Below, in pieces: positions 31,801-45,100 of a stretch of 64,000 nt of DNA (position 1 is the first letter of the stretch; each line of letters begins with the position of its first letter). This DNA comes from Stratiolaelaps scimitus. Its lineage: Eukaryota; Arthropoda; Arachnida; Mesostigmata; Laelapidae. Location: positions 1-64,000 of the forward strand of contig JABWDB010000018.1 of NCBI GenBank assembly GCA_019614645.1. The letters run 5' to 3'. The translations under genes were made by a program, and so were the position numbers. The notes beneath the pieces are model-generated. The model saw only the letters and a list, made by a program, of their open reading frames with translations. It had not been told where the DNA came from and ran no database searches.

Positions 31801-32424
31801 GTTTGGTTGCGGTCGTGTTGGCCACTATAGAAATGAGTGCTTTGCTTAGAGCATCTTGCCATAATATTGTAGTACTTGCATTACCCGGCAACACACACAC
31901 AACGGAATCCATCCCAAACACGCATCCACACATAACAACAGCACACCACGCCCGCACAGATGTTCCTGCCAACGGAGCTATCCGTCCTCGGAGAGATCAA
32001 ACACATGAATAAGCAGTTTATACGCTGAGCACCAGAGGGCGTGCCGACCACGCTCTCCAAGTGGAGAAGTGCACTGCTACCCCCAACGTTACCGCCGCGG
32101 CTTGGCACGGCACTGCGAGGTAACTGCGGCTTGCACAAACAGCGCCCGGCCAAACAACGCCCCGCTGTTAGACGCAAGCAACCTACTAGGGCAATGGGAG
32201 CCCTGACTAAACAGAGCTGACGGCAATGCAAGGGAACAATGTGTACTTAGATAAATAGGTATGGTAGCCACAGTGCAGCGCCTAACAAATAACGCGACTT
32301 ATGCGCGACAAGCGCCGTAAGTCATCATCGATACCCACCTACTGGAGTCATCACTCGTAGACCGCCGTGGGGAGACAGCTGAGTGAGCTACTACAGAGAA
32401 GGCCACCCAGTTGTGATCCTTACA
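31801..32424 (+). repeat. LTR region of gypsy copy G3
   Basis: No gene is recognisable. It ends at TTACA (32424), three bases before the gypsy-type primer site TGGTGGAGGTGC (32428-32439), so it presumably contains the 5' LTR. Its outer edge is not determinable. Confidence 0.35.
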
Positions 32425-32594
32425 GACTGGTGGAGGTGCATGCCGACGCCGCACTAACCAACCAACCGAACCCCCCTGAATAGAGCGCTGACCGCTCCTC
32501 GACAACAACCCGTCCCATCTACAAGATGAGAGCTGAGCCAAGCGCAGACTACGACACGGGCTTTGTCAGCACGACGGACCACGAGGCCGGAGAT

Positions 32595-33375
32595 ATGGCG
32601 CTACAGTCCGTTATAGTCCAAGCCCCCCAAGAACCCCCAAGTTCAACGGGAGGTTTCGGCATCAAAAGCAGCCCTATGGCTGCAGGACTACGAGGCAACG
32701 GCCACAACGAAGAACGTAAACTAGCCTGGGTAGGCCTCGCCCTACTCGACGTGGCGGCCGACTGGTTCGACACGGCTAACGAGCTCGAGACCTGGGAGGC
32801 CTTCCGTGCTGCCTTCCGCACCCGCTTTACTGACACGACGGCTGCAAACGAGGTGGCATTGAGACAGCTCGTACCAGACAGGACATACCAGGACATCGAA
32901 GCAACCTGCCTACAGCACCTGGAGGCCACCCTAAAATTGGTTAAAGTTGGTGTTAGGAGCTGACCTCGGCAATCAGTGAGGCCGAACAGATCAGGTGGTA
33001 CATGCGCTCCATGAACATGGCATACCGGGCCGAGCTCATTGGATTCCTACCGATGAACATGAAGCAGCTTCGGGAGAAGCTATCCAACTTCGACATGATA
33101 ATCCTGATGGCAACCAACCACTCGCTACAACAAGCGACATCTACCAGGTCCAGACGATTCGCGAGAGCAGGTGCCGCACGCGATCACCGACGAGCGATCC
33201 GTACGTACACCGAGATGGCAGGCCAAGGCCCCCTTCGCTAACATGGAGAGACCAGTACGATCACCGTCACCGAACCGACCACACAAGGACAGCCTCGGCA
33301 GACAGCCCGACGGTCCCTACCTCAAAGGGAGCCTTTTCACGAAAGACGGGACACCACTATGCAACTGGTGCGGCT
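32595..33375 (+). pseudogene. Gypsy-type gag (copy G3), frameshifted
   Basis: MALQSVIVQAPQEPPSSTG corresponds to the start of copy G2. Then come LLDVAADWFDTANELETWEAF and ATCLQHLEATL in the capsid region, a shift after 32963, IRWYMRSMNMAYRAELIGFL, and a possible single zinc knuckle (LCNWCG) at about 33360. It is joined directly to a copia integrase fragment. Confidence 0.75.
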
Positions 33376-33496
33376 ACAGAACAGTACCACTCGAAGTTAA
33401 AACACACTCTCATGCAGTCCATGGGACAGATCATCCACGCCGATGTCTGCGGTCCTATGCAACCATCATTAGGAGGCCACAAATACTTCCTTAGTC
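33376..33496 (+). pseudogene. copia integrase fragment, part 1 (family D), split by an R1-type insertion
   Basis: QIIHADVCGPMQPSLGGHKY is the first catalytic block of a copia integrase. It continues at 34745 after the R1-type copy; ATACTTCCTTAGTC is present at both edges (33483-33496 and 34745-34758). Confidence 0.75.
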
Positions 33497-34744
33497 CCCA
33501 CCTGAAACTCGCGCCGGGCAAGACGGAGGCTCTATATCTAATAGGAAGGAAAAGGAGGGAAGGGATAAGGCTGCACCTCATGGGTCACCCTATTCACATT
33601 GGGAAGGACGCCAGGTACCTGGGAGTTCAGCTTGATACCGGTCTAACGGGAAACGCCCATGTCAGTAAGGTCGCCCAAAAGGCCTGCCAGGTCGCGACCA
33701 ACATCGCTAAGATACTGCCCATAGTGGGCGGTGCGTCGGAGGGCAATAGGCGACTGCTTGCTTCGGTGGGCGAGTCGATGGCCATGTACGCTGCCCCAGT
33801 CTGGGCGGACATGGCACTTCGGATCAGACGAAACAGGAGGCTCCTAAAGGCAGCCCAGAGACCACTGGCGATCAGGACGTGTCGGGCATACAGAACTGTA
33901 TAGACCGATGCGCTCCTTGTACTACCCAAAATACTCCCTTGGGATCTCCTGGCTAGCGAAAGAGGCGAACGCTTTCTGGACGGCGATCGTGACCTGACCA
34001 AAGCTAGAAGCGCTACCTTAGACCGGTGGAGAGAGGAATGGACGACCCCCCCGTCCGCCAGGGGAACAAGGGTGCCTGGACCAGGTCCTTAATACCAGAC
34101 CTTGCGAAATGGTACGACTGTGACTGGGGGCAGCTCACCTACTGGTCGACACAGGTGCTCACGGGACATGGCCAGTTTCAAGTGTCCTTGCATAGGATAG
34201 GGAAAGCTCCCTCCGATATATGCGTGCTGTGCTCTTCTGGAGCAGTTGACGATGTGTTACACACGGTGTACCGGTGTGAAGCCCTTAAGGTTGAGAGAGA
34301 AGCGGGCACGGCAGATCTCGTAAAGGGATCACTCAGTGGGCCAGTGGCCCTTATGCTTCGTTCCAGGGAAGAATGGGATAAGACTATTGGCTGGCTAGAC
34401 TTGATAATGAGGAAAAAGACGGAACTGGAGAGCTCCAGAAAAAGGAGTTTTAGTCGTGGCACAGAACCCGGGAGGGGGGAGGCACAAGGGGGGGGCTGAG
34501 AGCGGTTCGGTTCTGCTGAACTCGACGCCTTCACCCAGTGGCTGAAAGAATTACTGTGTAATAACTCAGATGGAACAGTCGATGTAATGCGCTAAGCGTT
34601 CCGAGCCATCTGGGTGGGGAAGGGGGGGGGGGTACGCGGGTTTAGTGGGTTTGAGAGTCCCACACTAGCGCTATTTTAAGACTGACCGCTCAGTGCGCAG
34701 GTGCATCAAGCATTCCCGTAATCCCCAAAAAAGAAAAAATAAAG
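33497..34744 (+). mobile_element. 5'-truncated R1-clade LINE copy
   Basis: Encodes only the end of ORF2: HLKLAPGKTEALYLIGRK, YLGVQLDTGLTGNAHVSKV, the MAMYAAPVWAD block, a stop at 33901, then SLIPDLAKWYDCDWGQLTYW and the terminal zinc finger CVLCSSG...HTVYRC (34026-34499). The order matches the complete element at 43114-49384. The 3' UTRs are also alike (GTGCATCA.GCATTCC near the end), and it finishes in an A-rich tail. The 14-bp target duplication and 5' truncation are standard for target-primed reverse transcription. Confidence 0.88.
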
Positions 34745-35710
34745 ATACTTCCTTAGTCTACAAGATGGGTTCTCGAAATTTCGTAAACTTTACTTTATGA
34801 TTACAAAAGATGAAACGGCAGATTAAGTTAAACATTTTATTCTATGGTTCAATAACCAGATCGGAAATAGGGTTAAAGCGTTTCTAAGTGATGGAGGGAA
34901 GGAATTTGTAAATGCACACCTAAGTAATTTTTTAAAAGGTGAGGGTGTAGAATTCATTACATCCAACCCCTACACACCTCAACAAAAAGGGGAAAGTGAG
35001 AGGAATATCCAAACACTCTCCACACTGGCTCGAACTATGCTCATTGATTCTCAATTACCACATCGCTATGGGCTGAAGTCATTCAATTTGCAACATATAC
35101 GCTAAACATAACCACGCTCTGCGAACAAACAAATCAAACAGCTCGCGAATTTTTCTTCAAAACAAAAATAAAATTAACCAACCTTCATCCTTTCGGTTCA
35201 AAATGTTTTATTTATAATCACGACCCAACCAAGACTAAGTGGTCACCCCGCGGAATACAGGCTCATCTGTGCGGATACACCGAACGCATTGACGGCTTCC
35301 GAGTTCATATCGGCGAAACGCGCCAGGTAAAAGTAAACTTCGAAGTATGTCGTCTTTGTGAAACGAACCAACACTGAGCAAAACGCTCCATCCCAGGGGG
35401 AAACAGACAAACACCCGGCAATAACAGAACCAGAGGCGAGTACCTCATCGCCTCGGATCGAGTCGACCGATCCGAAGGAACAGAGAGGCAATGACTACAC
35501 AGAGACAAGCGATGAACAAAGTGATGAGGAAACAGACAACACTCATACAACAGCGACCTCGTATAGAACACTACGGGATAGATCAACAATACAACCACCA
35601 TGAAGGTTTCAAATAGATCTAGCCTTGCTGGACTCCGGGGAACCCCAAACACTCCAAGAAGCACAAAACTCACCAGAATCAACTGCATGGACTTCCGTAA
35701 TGCAAGCTAA
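34745..35710 (+). pseudogene. copia integrase-to-RT fragment, part 2 (family D)
   Basis: Continues 33376-33496: KDETAD is followed by a stop, then FLSDGGKEFVNA and NPYTPQQKGESERN (second and third catalytic blocks), PFGSKCFIYNHD, and an acidic linker at 35358-35603. It decays before RT. The stop falls two codons from the position of the shared TAG in the array units. Confidence 0.75.
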
Positions 35711-35727
35711 AATATCGTATACCCTCC

Positions 35728-36367
35728 CTACAGTATACATGTATTTCTCCCCTTTTTACCTATTATCTGAGTAGATAGTCCGTATGCTGTCTCCCCGTTT
35801 TTATGTTGTGGTTTCTTTGCTCTTACCCACCCTCCTATACACAGTGGTTCATCTCTAAAAGCTCTGCAGCTTTCTGCTTTCTCCTTCTGCCGGGCATGTC
35901 GATGTTCGATCTTCCGCCGTACCTCCGATGTATCTCTAGCCGCCTCGTGCGGAAATTCACTGTGGATTACCCGTAGTTTGATGCGCATTCGCCTGCCATG
36001 TAACAGGTCTGCTGGAGATACGCCCATCGTAGCCTGTGGTGTCGCATTGTATAGCCCCACCGTCTCTTCTATGCGCTTCGATAGCTTGCCTCCAAGTCGT
36101 TGTTACGATCCCAAGCGTCCGATTAAAGCGTTCTACCAATCCATTGGCCTGAGGGTGGTATACTGGTGTGCGTTTGTGTTCTATTCCATACTCCGCCAGT
36201 AGTTCCTGGAACTCCCTGCTCGTAAGCTGCGTCCCGTTGTCGGTGGTGATCTTGTCCGGCACGCCTTCTCTAAAGAATAATTTGTGCAATATTTCTACCA
36301 CCCTGGTCGCGGACGCTTTCGGGACCAGTTCAACCTCCGCCCATTTGGAGTAATAGTCTATGACCAC
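35728..36367 (-). pseudogene. Ty3/gypsy integrase, frameshifted
   Basis: The 36367-35957 frame has VIDYYSKWAEVELVPKASA, ITTDNGTQLTSREFQELL and TPVYHPQANGLVERFNRTL, carrying the D,D,E catalytic residues of a gypsy integrase. Homology continues in the 36060-35728 frame (GVSPADLLHGRRMR and a chromatin-side C-terminal domain). One shift lies near 36060. It faces a plus-strand gypsy RT piece with which it abuts at about 36365. Confidence 0.85.
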
Positions 36368-36730
36368 ACGATTGGAGAAGATGTGCCGGGAGAAGTGCGA
36401 AGCCGGCTGTGCAGTCTGTTGAAACGGTACTGCGGCGCATTCGCAGCTGACCTCACAGAGCTGGGCGGAACGCCGCTAGTAGAGTTCGATATCGAGGGGC
36501 TGCCAGGCAGCCAACCTGTCGCATCGAGGCCGTACAGATTGTCGTAAACAGAATGGGAGGCCTTGCGCGGAATCATTAAGCTCGTACGGAGCCCTGTGTA
36601 ACTCGAGAGCCCCGCACGGGCTGTAAGTTGGCGGATAGGCGTGATTGGCCCTATAAGCTCAACGTCGACGAGGCACAGATCAACCAAGCACCGGCGAAGA
36701 GCACGGGGAGATCTCCGTTCAAGACGCTGC
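36360..36730 (+). pseudogene. Ty3/gypsy RT N-terminal fragment
   Basis: Reads VPGEVRSRLCSLLKRYCGAF, LGGTPLVEFDIEGLPGSQPV and ASRPYRLS, the conserved run-in to gypsy RT, followed by a stop at 36545. A following stretch has no clear domain. Confidence 0.7.
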
Positions 36731-36784
36731 ATGGCTACTTGCCGAGGCGCGACAACTTCTCGACAGTTGTGGACGCGCAGTAAG

Positions 36785-37000
36785 CGTCAGTTTCAAATCA
36801 TCAGGTTCAAATCCTGTCAGACGTAGAGAATCTTTGGAGTTCTTTATCATCTTTCTTATCTGAGGATTCTTGTCAGGTACGAGTAAGGCAGAGAATAAGC
36901 AAAGGTGGCCCCGACAGGTCCTCATAGTAATACCTAAAGGTTAAGAGCTGAGACCTGTCAGATAGGAAAACAGCTGAGGGTCAGCTTGAAGACAAAAAAA
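36785..37000 (+). repeat. tRNA-related SINE, family S2, copy 1
   Basis: Contains GGTTCAAATCCTGTCAGACG (a B-box like tRNA T-arm) and a ~190-bp body ending GCTGAGGGTCAGCTTGAAG and an A run. It matches 58868-59062 over its length. It separates two gypsy fragments. Confidence 0.7.
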
Positions 37001-37059
37001 AAAGTAAGCATCAGTTTGGCGACCGGCTGAAGAGACACAGGAGCAGATCCGAGGCCACA

Positions 37060-37497
37060 TTTAGCAAGCCCAGGCACAGTACAAGGATTACTATGACAAC
37101 CGGCGAAGGCCTCATAGGGTTCGCTACGACGTGGTAGTGGTCAGAAGATTCCCCACGTCGACAGGTGATCCCACGAAACCACAGGCAAGGTTCCGTGGGC
37201 CGATCGTCATTTCCGAGGCCCTACCGCACGACACGTATCGCTTGGTCGAGCTCGTTTTCCGGTGCGGGTACACGGTCACTGCCCACTGCTCACAAATAAA
37301 ACGAGCTAGCGAACGAGGATCAAGAGGAGATCTCAGCGACAAAAGAGGACGAGCCAGCAGGCACCGAAACCACGGCGATCCGATCGCACCGAAGCTGTTT
37401 AGCGATCTCACCGGGAGAGACGGAAGCCGAAGAGATTCGACGACAGTGATTAAACAACGAGTCGATAGATGTAACTATCAGAATAATTGTACACCAT
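37060..37497 (+). pseudogene. Ty3/gypsy integrase C-terminal fragment
   Basis: YYDNRRRPHRVRYDVVVVRR, then KPQARFRGPIVISEALPHDT and YTVTAHCSQIK: the GPY/F-type module that ends many gypsy integrases, followed by an Arg-rich tail ending at 37497. Confidence 0.75.
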
Positions 37498-39134
37498 GAC
37501 TTTGTGTAAAAGAAGAAACAATAGAAAAACCTAGTAACAATGATACGAGACCCATAACAGTGAAATATATATATGTAAAATAAAATAAAGGGTACTATCA
37601 GGGGGAAAGAAAGGTGGCATCACCGACCAGTCTCGTCGGTGAGAGTGGAGGTGAAGCCGGTTACTCGAGTGTGTTTCAGTCAGTGCAATAAAAATCCTCC
37701 TTGTGTCATCAATCATGCTTATACGCGAGAATCCCACTGCTTTCGCTTAGTTACCGCACCCTAAACCATCTCGCCATTTCTTACAAAGGGTGCTGCTCTT
37801 TGAACGTTGTCTGTACTGGTAACTGTATATATGGTATAAAAATTCCTTTCATATTATTGTATGCCTTTATATATATACAATAATGAGTGACGTATTTAGG
37901 ACAGGGTGTCAAGCCGTCATGTTCCATAAGGAGACGATGGTGTGCCACAGGCAAGTTGGCTAGAGGACTGCCTACTTTCGTAACGTGGACTGGCTCCGCA
38001 CTGGATACTGCTTAACCGAGAGTGGTTACACAGTATGGCATGGTTGACATAAGAAGGGGCTAGTGTGTCAACTGTATATGTTATAGATTATACTTTGCAC
38101 CCTTTTGGCCTTAAACAGTCAAAATAACCAGTAAGTTTAACTATAAAATCATAGTGCATCCCAAATATTGATGCATCCAAGGCAACTGGTGGTACCTTAT
38201 AACGGTCTAGCAATAGTTTGATAAATTTGTCTGAGCACTAAATAGATCACTGCCAAACAATGGACAAATTACGGTTGATTCGGACCTTACTTAAGGAGCC
38301 TACCCAATATGCGTTGTCAGCAAAATGTACTCTAAAGTCAGGTGCATCGTTGTTTATCATACATGTTATCACTAAACGCAGCCTTCGCACTGTTTGACAT
38401 GAAATTAGCCCCGATCGCATCATGTCGTATTCAGTTACCGTGGGAGATTCGTAGTGTCGCTAATCTATTTTTCTATTTATGTCTGTTTTCGAAATATCTG
38501 TCCGCACTCTGGGCTTAACGTCTAAGGTATTTGTCTAGTGTGGAGCTTGCACCCACTAAAAGATCAGTCATATGCCTCTTTCCTCATCGAGGTCCGGGAT
38601 TAGTGTCCGCATTACTTCGGACCTTGAGAGCGTTTTGGATCACGCCTCATGAAGTTGCCCCCGGTATTTATATTTATATATACATATGGAATTCCATTTG
38701 TGGATGATATATCATGACACCAGACGGTGAGTACACTGACACCCCAGTCGCTCTATTTATTATACATTACAAGTGGCGGCCAACCTCGTCATGAACGAAG
38801 CACATTACACATAATCAATTGAACAAACAAATATTCTACTAAATGGCTCTCTTCTCAGAGATAAACGATATGTTTTACTAAACATATATCTGGTGTATCC
38901 TACACGGCCATCAAATTCTCGATACCCAGATTAGTCGATAAACAAACCCCAATGCCTTCGTTGTGTGCTCCGCCTTGTTGCTACTGCACTGCAACTTGCA
39001 AAAAGGTGACCAGGTCCAATTGAACAATGAACTGAGCTTTGCATCGCGATATATCGCTAAGCGCTACTATTTCGTACGAGTTGATAGCAGAGTCATAGCA
39101 GTTCGTATTGGGTCTGCACCCACAACAAGTCAGA
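37498..39134. other. Intergenic region upstream of receptor gene A
   Basis: 37500-37700 looks like a decayed LTR or 3' end: a purine-rich AGGGGGAAAGAAAGG, then AATAAA at about 37688. A TATATATATAC run lies near 37868. GGACAGGGTGTCA at about 37898 recurs near 41437, suggesting a short dispersed repeat. I see no gene between 37700 and 39134. Confidence 0.35.
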
Positions 39135-42100
39135 ATGGCGAAACCTGTCGTCTTCCCTTACAAAAACAAATTCAATACAACGGACAACTTCCTGCGATTT
39201 TCCTTACTCAATGTAAGTAATAATTGTATGCGACTAAAGTGTTAATTAGCATTTTAATTTAGAATGAAGCAGACACATTTGTGATCCTAGGCTAACTACA
39301 ATGTAAACACATTATGGAGGATGTAAGTTTTGAAGTGAACGCCATAAAACCTGCAGATAGCAGAACGGGTACATCCCGATACAAGCCATCGGCGACCGCG
39401 CAATGTGTTGAGTGGCCCGCCGTCAGTCGCCAACCTAGATTCTATTGCGGATCAGCCGTTATCCATTGGCTGGGAAATTGCCCTGTTGGCTCGAGTGAAG
39501 TCGACGACAAAGACACTGAAGAAATAGTGAAAACAATCTCCATTTGAAATAGATAATAAATTTCTCACCATGGGGAGAATTTTTCTTGATCAAAGAAATG
39601 CCTGACCCATATCACATTGATGACTGTTTAGGTAACATTATAAAAACAGAAAACATTGGACGCTATGAGCAGATTATTGTCTATAATCATTTCATGAACT
39701 GCGAATGTTTTAATAATTGATTGTCCCTTTTTGATTTTTAACTCGCTTATTCGACGTCTTTTTCTGATCATCTAAAGTTTGCTCCGGCTGTCTATCAACG
39801 GAGACAGGGCAACCACATAGTGGCTCGTGGTCCGCATGTGGTGTACGCTGAGTGCATGCAATCGATCTCAAAATATAGGCAAGTTCTTTAATACACATGG
39901 AGGTACATGGACACCGTATATGAGCGACAGTTGCATCAATGCACAGTGTGATGAGATCCGCTTATGGGATTTTAAAAAGGGGCGCAGAGAGCTCACGCTT
40001 TCAATACTATCATAGCCCATCTCCATGGTTTTTACCGCATGATTGAAATTGTTACCGAATCCTGCAACAATTCCTGTTTATAATATCGTTACAAGATCGC
40101 TCATTCGTCACTTTGCAGATTTTCGGTTGTATCAAACGAGGATATGACCTATGGTCGCAAACAACCGAACGGCACCTGGACCGGTATTTTGGGGACGTTC
40201 CAACGCAACGTATGAACTCACTAATCACTTGTGGCTTATTTTCGTTGAAAATAATAGCAGCTGTATAGAAGTCGAACGCTGTGTGAACATGAAGTTAAGA
40301 CACACATTAATCAAATCACATCTGATCAGTTCTAATAATAGCAAATACGTTTCAGTATTTGTTTAGATGAGACTGAGAATTCTGGTTTGTATGTGCCGCA
40401 CGCTCTGGTTCGGTTGTGTTCCCTTATGAATTCTTTGTAGGAGGTTGATGTGTGTTTGGGCCCGGCAATACAGACCGTCGAGCGTTTTCCGGTAGTGGAA
40501 GTAGGAACGACCAATATCGTCGATTACCGCTTGCTCACCTTTATGCCGTCAAAGGTATACAGTAAAGGATGCATGAATAAAAAGCATACCCTAACATAGA
40601 GTTGATTGGCCGTATTTTTGTTTATTCCGGCGAATTTTGCGTTATAATTTGGCCTTTTCCAGCTTTAATGACTACGGGGTGCGCGAAATGATTTTGTTTA
40701 AAGGTCGTGAAGTTTCTCACAAAGAGCTTTGGTTCCCTTGTACGTCAGTGGCTTCAAAACGAAAACAGTTATTATCTTTATTATTTACAGTTATTTCTAG
40801 AGATTGATTTTAGTAGACTAAGTAAATGCTCCGGGCTGACTCACAGCTAACTTAAAGCCCAGGATTTTAGTAGACTAAAAACAGTTAACGGAACTACTGA
40901 ACATGGTTCCTTCGATGTCTATCAGGGTTGTATCGAGCTGGGCAGATGCTTACGAACTGATAGACTGGATATACTGGGATGCCACGCGATATCTATATAT
41001 GAATTTTCTAACCATAAATCTTGTATCGTACCAAAACGTCGATCAGGTGATCGACCCGTTCAACTTCATAGCGGCTTTTCAGTTAGAAGTATGGCTTACG
41101 GTAGCAGCGATCATTGTATTACTCCCAGGAGTTTGTTGGTTCATTGCCAGGTATGTGGCCTACTTACAATCCAGTTCTTAGTCAAATGTTATACATTTCC
41201 AAAATTCGATGAAGGAAGTGCTGTAGAATATTGAGAAAATTTGTAAATAACGTCGCTCGGAGCTAGTACATCGAAAAACGTTCATAACTTTAGAATGAAA
41301 ATAACTTAAACTATTATTTTTTGCTATACATTAGAAGTAGTCTCTTCTATCAATATAGCATTTCGAATAGCTTATTCATTTATATAGTATATACAACTTC
41401 AAACATACAATAATTAAATAGAGAATTTGTTGAGGACAGGGTGTCAGGCTGAGGCCTTCATTGTCCCGAGGAAGGCGATGACATTTCCTCTCTGTCACAC
41501 GGTGAGGGAGAGGCGTTGCGTCTCTTATATTATTTACGCACCAGAGCTAGCGCTCAAAGTAATAAGTGCCGTTAACGTCTGTAGCATAATATTAACTTTA
41601 GGACCAAATCTATTCACCGCTGCCACTAGGGACGGATCTTTGTTTGTTCGGAGCCATTTTCTTTCCTGGTCCCTCTCACGCGTCCGGGACAAATCCACTC
41701 ATCGATCGTAACGGTGTGCGTCACCTTCTCGTGGTCTTCTATGTTGGGCTTAGAATATACCACACGTGTCTCCATCTGTGCTCTAATCAACCCGTGGGGG
41801 GCCCATTTTGCACTATTCTGCCTTTTCCGATGTTTTCGTTATCACTCCGTCACATGTGACGTGCTGAATTCTAGAATACATCGATGAAGAGGTAATAGCC
41901 TAACCTTTAGTTTTCTTCCTCAAAAGCTACGGTAATTGACTCGGGTTGCTCTGCCGTGACACGTCCTAAAATGAAGCCACCTCCTCTTGTTCCTTCAAGA
42001 ATCAAAATACTTGATCACGGAACGCGAATTTTCATTACTTAACGATGTTTTAGCTTCTGCTTCATGTTTCTTCCAAGAAACTGACCCAGCGCTGAGCAGT

Positions 42101-45100
42101 ATGTAAGCAAAAATTTGAATACCCACAGGTAGAATTTCACCTGGTTATGACGCATGGCTTATGTCAGTATTGACCATAACTGCTTGACAGTCGTCAGCAC
42201 GGTTGCTTGCATTTAAAAAGGGGCCCGCCTTATGAAGCAATGAAGTGTTGGCTGTGAGTAAGCCCGGAAAAAAGAAGAAGAAGCGAGGTGGCTTCAACGG
42301 CTAAGTCTCTGGCTGCAAAAAGCCAGAGGTCGCAGGTTCGAGTCCCGCTGGATGAACTGCAGCGGGACTCGAACCTGCGACTTCTGGTCTTCGAAATGCA
42401 GTGAAATATTAGAGAGCTTAAGCATTGTAAAATTGCAGCTCCTTTAATAAACCAATAAACATTTACCTTTACATTAGACAAGGGTCTTCCGGAGTATCGA
42501 CGCTGCCAAGAAGGGCTCTTGAAGAATAAAATAGCCCGATGTAACCTATGTGATCCAGATGGCGACAGGGCTAATGAGCTCACTTTACCTCCGAGCGTAC
42601 GCCCCATAACTGACTTCACTACATTAATATAACTTTAATACCCGTATCTTAAAATGATTCGCGTAAAATGATGTAGACCAAGTATGCATTTGTTCTAGTA
42701 GTATATTTTGAGTTATGTTATATATCATATGTATATATCGATTTTACAGGTATATCAGTCCACGTAATGATCAACCGACAGAATCCTATTTGGGCCTTTT
42801 ATGGGATATATTTTCTCGGATATTCCCTCAAGGTACGAACGCAGGTATACTCTGAGTACTACAGCGCTCAATATCTTCGAAACCTTTTTAATCAGGACGG
42901 CGGTGAGGGGCATCTGTATTCATACCAACTTAGGCCTTAAATGCGTATTATTATATGTTGTGTAGATAGTGCTATGTGTATTATCGATCGTGTGTCATGA
43001 TCGTCTTTTGTTAAATTGCTGAAACATGTTTGTAGTCATATAGATCATCACTAGATTAGAGAGTAGTCTCGTATTTTCTGTTCTAATTGAGCCATTTAAA
43101 TATCGTGGATAATTTTTTTTTTTTTTTTTTTTTATGGGGTGTTTCCGGAATGCCTGATGCACTAACACCCTAGGCAGCTATTAGGGTAGTGTTGGACTCA
43201 CAAACCAACTAAACCGGTGCATTCACCCCCACCCCCGCGGCTCGGGACTACGTGAGCATTACTTCGAAACCGTGGGAGTATCTCCTGTGTAACGAATCTA
43301 CCCTACCTACACGCGCGTTCAGGTAGGGCGGCAATACCCCCCTCGCCGGACCGCGGGGGTGCGTCGAGGACTGGTTGGAGGCCGAGCTGCCCACCAATCC
43401 CAGCACTTCCCCCCTCCCCCCTCCCTGGCTCTCCATCTCGACCGATCTCGTCTACCCTATTTCTATTTCTGTGCCTATTGCCCTCTGGCCCGAACCTGGC
43501 CCTTCTTGCTTCCTCTTTGGCCGTTTTCTCCAACATCATCTTGTCGAAGAAGGTGGTCGCTTCCCTCCATGCCTCGGTCGTCGTCAGCATATGCTTCACG
43601 ATATCCTCCACTGGTCGGTCCTTCACGGCCTCCGACCCGGCGTTCCTGACGTCGGCCAGGGCCTCGCAGCGGAGAATAGTGTGGTTCACGTCGTCCGTCT
43701 CTCCCGAGCCACAGAGCACACATGTGTCGGAATCCGTCTTCCCGATCTTCATCATGTAAGCTTGGAACTGTCCGTGGCCGGACAGCACCTGAGTGGTTCC
43801 GTATGTCAGTTCGCCGTGACCGCAGTCGTGCCATACCCTGAGGTCCGGTATAAGGCGGCGGGTCCAGTTTCCCGGGATCTGGCCCGTCGGGCCTGCTTTC
43901 GTGTTTCTCCAGTCGTCCTGCCAGGCGTCAATGGTGGCTCTCCTCGCCCTCGTCGGGTCGAGGTCGTCATTCATGTACCTGGCACGACGTTCACGCGCTA
44001 GAAGATCCCAGGGCAGCATCCTCGCCAGCACCAGGAGGGCGCCCGTTGAGACCGTGCGGTACGCTCTACACACTCTGATCGCGAGCGTCCGCTGCGCTGA
44101 CCTCAAGGCGGCTCTGTTCCTCTTCGACCGCATGGCCTCGTCTCCCCAGACAGCTGCGCCGTAGAGGGCCGTCGACTCTGCAACGGATGCCAAGAGTCTT
44201 CGCTTTCCCTCCGACGCTCCGCCAACCCGCGGCATGATCCGCGCCAGATTCTGGGCGACCTTTTCCACCTTCTTCTTGACGTAGGCGACATGGGCGTTTC
44301 CATTTAGCCCAGTGTTAAGCATAACCCCTAAATATTTTGCTTCCGTCTTGATCTTTATCTGACACCCAGCCACCTTAAGGCGGACGCCCTTCTTGCGCTT
44401 CTGGCCGGTCAGGTACAGCGCTTCCGTTTTGGCAGGTGCGAGCTTTAGGAGGTGATTGTCCATCCACTCAGTCACCTTTGCCAGTGCGTCATTGGCGGTT
44501 TTCTCTAACTTTCGCTCGGTTTTGGCCGTTATCAGCAGGGCAAGGTCATCGGCATAGGCGGTCGCGTCCACGGCTCCCGGAAGACCAGGGATCTCAAGCA
44601 CTCCGTCGTAGCCAAGGTTCCAGAGCATGGGTCCAAGGACCGAGCCCTGGGGAACCCCAGCCGTGACTGCGTGCTCTTGCCCGCCCGCCACTAGACACCT
44701 ATCGCGTAGGTAAGACGATATGATCCGGCGGAGGTATGGGGAGATCCCCTTCCTTTCCAATGCCTCGATAATCACTCCCCAGTTCATCGTATTGAACGCA
44801 TTCTTTACGTCCAGCAGAACTAGGAGCAAGAAGTTCCTTTTCCTGGGGCTCTTTGCGTGTTCTTGGTCCGCCCGTTTCATGACTCTTTCAAGGGCGTCCA
44901 GCGTCGATCTGCCTTTTCTGAAGCCGTACTGGGTATCCGAAAGCGCGTTCTTTTCTCTGATCTCCTTGTCGAGTCTGTTGACAATGACGATCTCCAGTAT
45001 CTTGCCCATCGTGTCAAGCAGGCAGATAGGCCGGTACGCCGACGCGCCTGTGTTGCTCCCTGGCTTGGGAATCAGCACTAGGTTAGCCTTTTTCCACACC

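Noticed and set aside
42300..42348. Functional tRNA gene
   Set aside because: A- and B-box-like parts are present, but the anticodon arm and acceptor pairing are wrong, and the tail is shared with 58590-58740, so it is a SINE head.
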